The notes beneath the pieces were generated by a model. It saw only the letters and a program-made list of their open reading frames with translations. It did no database searches and was not told where the DNA came from. Below are positions 52,296 through 61,100 of a stretch of 64,000 bases of DNA, in pieces. Where the stretch lies: positions 682,001-746,000 of the forward strand of contig OY101119.1 in NCBI GenBank assembly GCA_956465555.1, given 5' to 3'. The DNA comes from Nitzschia sp. pyKryTriq1 (lineage: Eukaryota; Bacillariophyta; Bacillariophyceae; Bacillariales; Bacillariaceae). The translations under genes were made by a program, and so were the position numbers. Each line of letters begins with the position of its first letter. The stretch's first letter is position 1.

Positions 52296-52772
52296 TAGTA
52301 GGGGGAAGAATTACAATTCCGTGGGTAGAGAAGGGAAAGGGGGTGAAGATTTCGTTGAGGTTTTAGATTCCGTCGCGATGATGAAAGATTCTAGAATGAA
52401 TGATTTGATCCACCTCCTGCCGGTCGAGAACTCTCGTAGATCATCCAAAACCTCTTTCGTACAAAGCTACAAAACTAGTCTAGAGAGGGGTGAGACCGGA
52501 CCAAGAAGTATAAAAGCGGAGGACAGATGACGCACAGAAGAAAGTGGACCCGATTGACTCAATGGACCAACCGGACTTTCGTTCGCCGGATCGCCCGTAG
52601 TATCATACTTTTGAAAATGAGAACTCAACTTTCCGTCTTTGCTTATAGAGGATTGCTGACCATGGTAAGAAAGCGCTGCAACACTCACTACACGAGTAAA
52701 CCTGTCGACGCAAGTAACACATAATCCCTTATCTTATCCGCTGGTGGAACTTTGCTGCGCAATTTGTCAAGG
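52296..52772. other. Gene-free spacer
   Basis: Short frames only. A frame at 52527-52724 has no recognisable features. It holds the promoter of the DUF6687 gene. Confidence 0.45.
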
Positions 52773-53780
52773 ATGGTTTTAGCCTTCAGCAGTAGTAGAG
52801 TCACAGGACTGGAGCGCACCTTTCGTTACATTCCGTATGGAGAATCGGCTCCCTCGGGTCCTGTGACCATCACATGTGATGGCCGAGTACCGGGATCGAC
52901 CTTGGAGATTACGCACTGGACTGGCAATGAAACTCCTGATTCACTCTATGCCGACACTTCGACCGAAATGGCATTAAAACTTGCCAAGAAACAAAACGAC
53001 TACCTCGACTTTTCGAATGCAGTGGTTCTTAACAATCACTATGACACGGACGGTGTTTGCAGTGTTTGGTCGTGTCTGGAGCCGAAACTCGCACTTGAGT
53101 ATGAGAAGCTGTTGGTTGAAGCGGCGGAAGCAGGCGACTTCGGAGAATGGAATTCGGATGAAGGTCTCAAACTCGATTTAGTCATTTCGGATTTTTGGTC
53201 TTCGGACGAAGGCAAAGCCTACGAGACCATTCTGGCCGAAATGCCAAGTTTGTTGAAGGACATGAAAGAGAGTGGTGGAACGAAGTATACAGAACATTGG
53301 CACAGTGGTTATCAGAATGCACTTTCTGATTGGGAGGATATCTGCAAGGGAAGCGTACAACTGCGACGGGCCACTGATAATATTGTCATTGTGGAAGAAG
53401 CTACGCCGTCGGCACGCGTATCACCGTATGCCCTGCACCGTGGTTTGCATGAAATGGGCTTGTGGGCTGACACGATAAGAATACTACGCGTCAATCATCT
53501 GGACAAAGAGAGTGCTTTGAATAGTAAGTATAAATATTGCTATGAGAAAATAGGGCACGGTTGGGTGAAAAAACTGGTTGACCGGCACCTAGTGCCAGAT
53601 GTTGATATCGAGTCTCTAGTAAAGGAGCTGAATGAGAACTACTCCGAGCAAGACTCCTCCTGGGTGTCAGGAGGACCGAGTGGTCTAGTAGCTATATGCC
53701 AGACTCCAACTAGTGGAATATCCGTTGTAGCGGAAGATGTGGCAAGCCAACTTCAGCAACTTGACAGTGGCCTGTCCTGA
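52773..53780 (+). CDS. DUF6687-family protein (bacterial type)
   Basis: A single exon of 335 aa from the ATG at 52773 (a TTG-started frame 21 bp upstream is not a usual eukaryotic start). The protein shows ERTFRYIPYGESAPSGPVTI, STLEITHWTGNETPDSLYAD, then NNHYDTDGVCSVWSCLEP, which match the conserved 'LSHWPG.TP..L..D' and 'NHFDxDG' elements of bacterial DUF6687 proteins. Asp/His residues in NNHYDTDG suggest a metal-binding hydrolase-like site, comparable in pattern to DHH-type motifs, but no function is established. The C-terminal half is helical. Intronless and bacterial-like, it may have been acquired by transfer. Confidence 0.78.
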   Translation: MVLAFSSSRVTGLERTFRYIPYGESAPSGPVTITCDGRVPGSTLEITHWTGNETPDSLYADTSTEMALKLAKKQNDYLDFSNAVVLNNHYDTDGVCSVWSCLEPKLALEYEKLLVEAAEAGDFGEWNSDEGLKLDLVISDFWSSDEGKAYETILAEMPSLLKDMKESGGTKYTEHWHSGYQNALSDWEDICKGSVQLRRATDNIVIVEEATPSARVSPYALHRGLHEMGLWADTIRILRVNHLDKESALNSKYKYCYEKIGHGWVKKLVDRHLVPDVDIESLVKELNENYSEQDSSWVSGGPSGLVAICQTPTSGISVVAEDVASQLQQLDSGLS

Positions 53781-54355
53781 GTCTCTAGCTAGCCGTGACA
53801 GTCTTGAAAGTGGCACAAACTACAGCACAAAGCTCTACCTGTATTTAAAAGTAGAGAGGCTATGTACCTTCTCTCAACATCTCTTAAGTTCCTTGCAAAT
53901 GGAGATAATAAAGTGCTATTACAACAGTGCGCTGGCGTAGGTACTGGTAGGCTTGTCTCCGGGGTATCATACCGGTGTATTCGTGTACAGATCTTATTCG
54001 ATGTTGATTCGTATTGGTCGTTGAACTCACGTCACGTTGACGACCTATTCGACTCAACATCTTTTTTCAGTCTGTACGTCAGTCGATAGCGTTACTACTG
54101 TATTCTGCTTGGGTGGTGGGTCTGGTGGCTGGTGGGCTGTTGTTTGTCGAAAAAGCAAGTCGACAATGTCGGCGCGGCTGCGGCCGCAAAAAAACATGCA
54201 TGCTTTCGCGGAACAGGTTACAAGCGCACTGTACCGTACATGTACTGGTGACATTGCAGCAGTTGTGTCGATACGTGTAGAACTGCAACAAGCAACTCTT
54301 AGTGAGTGAGTCAATACACAAGTGTGTCTTCAGTTGGGAGTGACTCACTTGCAGC
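53781..54355. other. Gene-free spacer
   Basis: No credible gene. Frames overlap on both strands at 54037-54314 without features. It holds the promoter of the RRM/zinc-knuckle gene. Confidence 0.45.
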
Positions 54356-56073
54356 ATGAGCGCTCCAGAAGCAGAATCATCAGCATCCAAGAAGCAACCA
54401 GGAGAGACGATGGAGATTGGCAACGGCGACAGCAGCAGCGATGAAAGTGGCATGGCTTTCGACGAGGAGGCCGATGCGAAGGGAGAGCGACCCTCGAAAC
54501 GGGCTCATCTGCAGACAAATCATCATCCTGAGGATGGCAATTGCAATGACAGTGACAGTGACTTTTCCACTGGCGATGTACCAGCAGGGCACGGAGCAGC
54601 GGATGCTGCTGCAAGCACTCCCGATGGCAAACCACCGTCGGTTGATCCCACGTTGCTAGAGCACGCCAAGAGTCGGTTATCCAAATGGGCAGCTCGTTTG
54701 TTTGATCCTGATCGACCCCGGGGACTTGTTCAATCGCCAGAGACGATACCTTTGAATGATGAGCATCTGAAAGCGTTTGGAAAGCGAGTCAAGAAAGAAC
54801 AGGAGGACCTCAAAGTGGAAACTTCTATCGAAAGCGGTTCCGAAGACGAGCTCTACGATGAAATATCTGGCGACGACGAGACCAACAGCAACAACAACAA
54901 CAGGAAACGGAAACGGAAAAGCGTTTCCAAAAAGGAAGACGAGGGATCCAAAGTCAAAATCTCCAACATGTCGTATACCACGGATACAGCACTACTGCGC
55001 GCTGCCTGCGAACGATATGGTCCGGTCCTTGACGTCAATTTAATCATGGACAAGGAAAATCCATCCCTCAATACGGGGAGGGCGTATGTGGTATTCCAGC
55101 TAGCTGATGATGCACAAGAGTGTGTTGACAACCTCAAGGAACTTGGTGGTCGAAAGCTTCGTCTATCTCTAGCAAAAGAAAAGACCAAGAATTCTACTTC
55201 CGCTACTCCTGGGGGCAACGCGAGGCAGTCCTTCTTGAACCGATTCTATGACAAGGATATTACTACGATCTGCTTTCGATGTGGTGAAGTGGGGCATTAC
55301 GAGTCTGATTGTAAGAATCCAGCCAAACCAAGGCCCTGCGCATTGTGTGGGAGTCTGGAACATCAAGACCGGAGATGTGATTTCAAAATGATATGTTTCA
55401 ACTGCGGTTGCCCTGGTCATTCTGCCAGGGATTGTCAAGAACGACGTGGTCTGCCTAGACGTTTGGTATGTGGAATCTGCTTTGAAAGTGGACATCACCG
55501 AAACAGCTGCCGGAACTATCGAGGCAGTGGTGCGGGAGCAAGCCGAGATGCCATTTGTATGGACTGTGGAAACCGTGGGCACTTTTTGTGCCGAGAACTC
55601 AAGTGGTTCTTTGGGCTCCAGGGTATCTCCTGTTTCAACTGCGGCGTACAAGGTCATTCCGGATTCCAATGCTCTAGACCCAATGTATTTCTATGCCGTG
55701 ACGAACCTCAAGCTGCGATGAATGAAATTGAACGAGCTGAGGCGGAATCTGTGTAAGTTTTAAAGTCTATGCTCGTGTGGGGCGACCTTTCAGGTACACG
55801 ACGAAATTGCAAAACTCACATACTATTTTATTTTAACTCCTCTGGACTATTCCATTTAGTGCGGAACAATTGCAGAAGCAGCAGGAGCAGACGCAACAAA
55901 GTCGGGGAAGGCAAATGGGCAGAGATGCGGGCGGTGGAGGTAATCGACACAGGAGTATGCCACCGCAACAACAACGCGGGTATACTACTGGCGGTGAGCA
56001 AAGACAAAGGCCTGGAGGTGGTCGAAACAGTGCCAATGGAAATAATAGCAGTCGGGGCAGGGGAAAGCGATAG
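54356..56073 (+). CDS. RRM plus six CCHC zinc-knuckle RNA-binding protein (Air/ZCCHC7-like)
   Basis: Two exons: 54356-55752 and 55860-56073, with a phase-2 GTAAGT...TTAG intron, total 536 aa. The head is acidic, with a Ser/Asp-rich stretch. An RRM is at about 197-277 (KVKISNMSYTTDTALLRAAC, GRAYVVFQLADDAQECVDNL, GRKLRLSLAK). Six knuckles follow between about 305 and 450: CFRCGEVGHYESDC, CALCGSLEHQDRRC, CFNCGCPGHSARDC, CGICFESGHHRNSC, CMDCGNRGHFLC and CFNCGVQGHSGFQC. The second exon is Gln-, Gly- and Arg-rich (RGR repeats). Knuckle arrays of this kind occur in Air1/2 and ZCCHC7 of the TRAMP complex, which tags nuclear RNA for decay. The extra RRM is unlike yeast Air proteins, so TRAMP membership is only an inference. 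Confidence 0.85.
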
Positions 56074-56197
56074 CTTAATTATAGAGACTTCTCGTACGCT
56101 AGGCGCATTGTTTAATAGCATTGGTAAGGGCGATACCACCGCATCCAACGTGTGATGGCAGTTTCCATTCCAAGGGTGCTGCACTTTTCTGATTCAG

Positions 56198-57471
56198 CTA
56201 TTGCTTTGAATTTGTCACAGTAAGGACAGAGCAATTGACAAAATCTTGCAAAAGAGGGGTGTGACCGGTCAGCCAACTTTTTGTCTTTTGTACATGGACC
56301 GATCCATATCGTTCTAGAAAGTCAGCTTGCTTTTCCACCTGTACACGGGCACTATCTTTTCGTTTGAATGACGATATTGTTCGTTTCGTGAACGAGCCAA
56401 GCTTTTCAAAGTCTGTTGCAAATAAAATATCGCAATGAGGTGGGGCTTGGAGAAAGCACTCGTGGTCGACGCCGTCCATGTCCGTGACTATGGGTTCTCC
56501 CTCTCCCCATGCCGTCAATCTCAGATGATCTGTGTCGATCAAATCAGGGGCTGGTAACCAGTCAAAATCAGCGAATGCGAGGCCAAGATTGGGCCGCTGA
56601 TGAATCAAGTGCTCAATAATTCCACAAGCCACGGAAGGTACCCATGTTGGATATGGTTTCACAAACGAAGGAACCGTTTTGATGGCTCTAGCCAGCAGTG
56701 GATCTGCTAGAGGAACGAAAATTTCTTGCTCTACACCATTGTCATTTGTGTGAATCTCTGCTTGTTGAAGTTGTTTGCGGGACTTTGCCCTAGTCTTATC
56801 GTGAGGCAAGTTGTCGAGGACCTCCATTGCCAGTACGACCGTCGGGACAGTGGAATTATCCAATAACCGAACGCTAGTACAAGGGGAAAAGGCGATCATT
56901 TTGAGGGTGGGCAATATGCAATGTGTAATACCGTCCAAGCGTCCCAAAGAAAACAGTCATCGACATACCTCCTTTCTGCGACATCCATGAGGTCTATCAG
57001 TCGAAAATCGACTCTATCAGCGTGTTCGCTGTCGTTCAAAACCTGCTTTTGAATCCGATGCAGCGATGGGGACGAGTCCACAAGCGTATAGGATAGTCCT
57101 TTATAAACCTCAGGCTTGTGTTCCCGTAAATAAGACAAAATTAAGTTGGCATTTGTTCCCTGCCCTCCTCCGAGCTCCACAATTTCCAGCTGATGGCGCC
57201 CGTCGTTATTGTGATCAGTTTCGACGGCATGACAGCAGAAATCGCCCAGCACGTGGGAGAAATGAGGTTGAAAGAGCTCTACAGGCGTCAACCAGTGTCC
57301 CTCTCGTTCTTCGTAGAAGCGCCGTAGAAGACGTCGCCAATGCCACTCTCCAAGAAGAGAGGAAAGATTTGCAGCCGCGGCGCCGGAAGATTTCCCGACG
57401 ACCCTATCGGCTGGTTGCGCGTAATATTCGGAAAGGCGTCGACCGATGTAGCGGCGAACAAGCTGGTGCAT
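56198..57471 (-). CDS. NDUFAF7-like SAM-dependent methyltransferase (DUF185/PF02636)
   Basis: Two exons: 57471-56969 and 56873-56198, with a phase-2 GTATGT...CTAG intron of 95 nt, total 392 aa. The Arg-rich start (MHQLVRRYIGRRLSEYYAQ) could be a mitochondrial presequence. The SAM site is LEIVELGGGQGTNANLIL (about 95-111). The splice falls between LIDLMDVAERR and VRLLDNSTVPTVVLAMEVLD. That second segment, followed by NLPHDK, matches the NDUFAF7 'NELLDALPV' region where the acidic motif lies. TWVPSVACGIIEHLI and FADFDWLP follow. NDUFAF7 dimethylates an Arg of NDUFS2 in complex I assembly; a paralogue with another target is possible because the glycine loop is unusual (GGGQGT). Confidence 0.72.
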
Positions 57472-57705
57472 CTTCTTGTTTCGATGGGAGTGTTATTGTG
57501 GTAGTGTACACGTAGTTGCCTGGGTTGGGGGATGATGATTCTTCATGGTTGGCTGTTCGGATATGCTCATCGTCATCCGTGGCTCTCTACTCTCTAGAGT
57601 AGAGAGATGAAGTACAAAGGTACAAAGCGTGCTGCGATGATGGTTGTGGGACGAGATGTGAAAAATCTTTCTACATAAAAATATCTTGTTTGTGCAAAAA
57701 AGGTG
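57472..57705. other. Spacer with CTAG palindrome
   Basis: 57590-57607 is CTACTCTCTAGAGTAGAG, a perfect or near-perfect palindrome. No gene seen. Confidence 0.5.
57696..57701 (-). terminator. RNA polymerase III T6 terminator of tRNA-Val
   Basis: Six T on the minus strand lie four nucleotides past the tRNA discriminator base, the usual position of a Pol III stop. Confidence 0.75.
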
Positions 57706-57779
57706 TACACCTGCTGGGAGTTGAACCCAGGACCTTCTGCGTGTGAAGCAGACGTCGTAACCAACTAGACCACAAGTGC
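57706..57779 (-). tRNA. trnV-CAC: tRNA-Val (anticodon CAC)
   Basis: On the minus strand: acceptor GCACTTG pairs with CAGGTGT (two wobbles). The D arm is GTC...GAC around TAGTTGGTTAC. The anticodon stem TCTGC/GCAGA encloses TTCACAC, giving anticodon CAC for codon GUG. The variable loop is AGGTC-like. The T arm is CTGGG-TTCAACT-CCCAG, and A is the discriminator. GGTTCAACTCC is a fair B box, and TGGTCTAGTTGG a fair A box. CCA is not encoded and there is no intron. The cloverleaf is complete. Confidence 0.93.
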
Positions 57780-57850
57780 GTACACATCTATGTAGAAAAA
57801 ATTACAATTACAAATTACTATGAAAGTGATCGAAGTTGAAAAACTTGCTC

Positions 57851-57918
57851 TATTCTAGTAGTAGTAGCTCTAGCTTAGAGCTACTCTACTCTAATAGCTA
57901 GCTCTCTAGTAGAGAGTA
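57851..57918. repeat. CTAG/AGAGCTCT hairpin cluster
   Basis: 57863-57885 is a perfect 10-bp inverted repeat (AGTAGCTCTA/TAGAGCTACT) with a 3-nt loop. CTCTCTAGTAGAGAG follows at about 57902-57917. Confidence 0.6.
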
Positions 57919-58115
57919 TTCGTACCATACAGAATAGAAAGTATTGTCTGTGTAGCAAGTAGAGGAGGAGGAGGACGAGAAGTCCATCGTAATACATGTT
58001 CCTGTAGAGTTCGCCTATTTCGAACGAAATACTGTACACGAGCACAAAATCAATTGTATTTGATCTCTAGAGTAGACTACTATTGAAAATTACTGTCTGT
58101 GATCGTTATATCATC

Positions 58116-61100
58116 TCAACGTCGAGGTGCACCAAAAGGAGAAGCACCTCCAAAGCCGCCCTGCGATGGTGATCCAAAACCTGGACCAGCCGAACCAAAG
58201 CCGCCAGGGGACGGTGATCCGAACGGGGATGGGCTAGATGCAAGGGCCCCGAAGCTAGATCCGCCGCCGAAAGTTGACCCAGCCGAAGAGCCAAAAGTGG
58301 GGCCTCCGGCTTGTGGCATTGATCCACCTCCTAGAGCCGACGGCTGACCAAATCCCCCGCTCTGCCCAAAAGGGCTACTTGAACTCAACAATGACTGCTG
58401 TCCAAAACCACCAGGGGAAGCACCGAAGCCGCCAGGACTTGGAGCACCAGTAGCGGCTCCGAAAGCGCTGGCAGGACCCGCCGAAAGGCCGAACACCGAT
58501 GGATCCATGGAATATTTCTTTGCAAGGTTGCGGAATAACTGTTCTTCGTTCCCTCTATATTTCTGCAACACTTTATCGACTTCCGATATCTTACTTGGGT
58601 TCTTCTGTTGGTAAAATTGAAGAAGCAAGTCACGAGGGTTGCGACCCTGGAAACTTTGCTGTGAAGTACCGGGACCTGGCATCGCAGGCGGCGGGGCAGA
58701 TGTTGAGCCGAAAGGCGATGGCTGGGGTGCCGCGGCAGTACTTCCGAACGGAGAAGGAGACGATAGCCCCGAAGAACCGAATGGTGTACTGGATGCTGAT
58801 GTGCTACCGAAAGGGGAAGCAGCTCCTAGGCCGCTCGGATTCGCGGCTCCGAAAGGAGATTGTGCAGGAGCAGGTGCGCTCGATCCGAAAGGGGATTGTG
58901 CAGAAGTCGGTGCGCTGGATCCGAAGGGAGATGGCGCTGGGGCTGGCGCACTGGAACCGAAGGGCGAGGCCGATGTGTTCGTGGAACCGGAAGAAAATGG
59001 GGAAGGCGCAGGTGCACCACTTCCAAACGGTGAAGCTTGCAAGGCTGGTGTTCCCGAGGAAGGAAGTGGGGTCGGCCCAGTACTTTCTAAAGGGCTTGGG
59101 ACTTTGTACTTTGCCGCAAGCTTCTGGAACATTTCGACTTCCCGTCCCTGTGAAAACAATTGCAATAAGTAAGTAAATATCACAGGGTGAATGAAGTTTC
59201 GTTTCAGGTTTCCGTGCGGTGCTGGTACACTAACCTTGTACTTTTCAAGAGTTTTCTCGACCTCGCCAAGCTTCTGAGGATTGTGTTTTTGATAGAAAGT
59301 GCTCAAAATCTGTCGGTAATCTGTTATAGAGCCTTTGTCTGGCGCGCTTGGTGGTTTTGGGGGTGGAAATGCTGAGGATTCCTTTGATGACGAATTTCCT
59401 CCCAACGAGAACAATGAATTACCCAATCCTTTCATGTCCCCAAATGCCGTGGCAGCCGATTTCGAGGGTTCACTGCCCGAGGCTGCTTCCGCATTTGCTT
59501 TTGATTTCGAAGCGTCTACTGCCTTATCGCTTGTGTCGCTTGTCTTAGATGAAAATGGTTTGGGTGCAACCGTAGAAAGCGGCGGGTACGATGACCCGGA
59601 GCTTGATTTGGAAGACGGGGCACCTTCACCTTTCGTCTTTTGAGAGAACGGTGTCGGAGCTTTTGCTGGCATGGGCGGGAAAGCGGCGTTCGATGTTATC
59701 TTGCCCTCGGACGACTTGTTCGCGTCAACTGCAGTGCTCCCTTGCGACGCTTCACGTTTTGGGCGGGGGGAAAGGCGGGCAGGCCCTTCACCCTTACTGA
59801 GTTCAAGTCGCGCGTGTACTTTTTCGGGCGTTGTTCCAACCGCCGCCAACTTATCTCGTGCCTTGCTGGACACGGTCGCCTCTTTTAAATCACTTGGGTA
59901 CGGAATCGAGAGATGTTTGGTACGATTCTGGTCGATGCTAGACACTTGATCCCACGCCGCACGAGGCTTCGCTTTAGCGTCAGGCGAAAAGACAGCTACC
60001 ACACTGTTCGTTGAAGTTAGGGACGACTGTTGCGGGGTTGGTCCCTTCGCTGGGCTAAGAAGAAGACTTCGACCAAGCCCTCGCTGAATTGGCTGGCTCG
60101 GTGGAGTAGCATTACGTGCGATGTTAGCTCGAGACAGCCCTGTGAGACGGATCGTTCTAGCCTTGTCGGCTTCATCCCGAAGAGCGTATTCTATGGCATC
60201 CCACTTATCGACAGCGTTTTCAACGATCCTACTCGGAGGCACCTTCTGCGGGGTCGGGGCTAGCGGCAGCGGACGCATCCTTTCCCTCTTTCGGACTTGA
60301 GGTTTCTGTGGGCTCAATCCATACGTCGAACGCCCGGTTGTCGAGTTGGAGGGAAACGAGAGGAAAGGGGCAAGCTTCGAAGTCTCTGCGAGCTTGTTTT
60401 CCATTCGCTGAATGGGTCCATCCAGCTCCTTCGTATCTGTGTATAGCCCCATGACTGCTTGAAACACTAATGAAGGATTTTCGGGGAAATCACTTACGGA
60501 AGACAGCAGGTCGATTCGGCTCTGTAGAACATCGATCTGATCCTTCACCGATCTCGCACCAACGGCAAATTTACGCCTGTTTCGTTCAGATTCGTAGTCA
60601 AGTGGTTGACTCTCGGCAAGTGTAGCCGACCCAGGACCAGTCGATGATCTGGACTCAACCAATTGTTTCGCTGCTTGCACTTGGCGCGAAGCATCAGTCT
60701 TTCTGCTCAGCAAAAACATGCTCCTTTCCTTTCGCTGAATCAAGCTAGAATCCGCGCCAAGCAAGTCGAGCCTCATTTGCTGCACCTTTCCAACAAGCCG
60801 ACCGATCTTTGACTCCATGTCTTCGCATTTGTAGGCAGCAGCATCACGAAGATCAGCGAGTCTAGCATTCGTGTCCTCCATCTTGCGTTCCAAGGAAATG
60901 AATCGATTTTCTGATCTGGATTGCTTTTCTGACATTGCCGTGGCTACTCTCGCGCCCCTCGAACTTGGAGTCTTATCACCAGTAGATGACGAGGACTTTG
61001 TTCCGTTTCCGCCAAAAGGAGTCGGTGCAGTGCTTGATAGGGGCGGATACGATGATGACGATGAGAAGATTGTGGAGTCGTTGACATTGCCGGATTTTTT

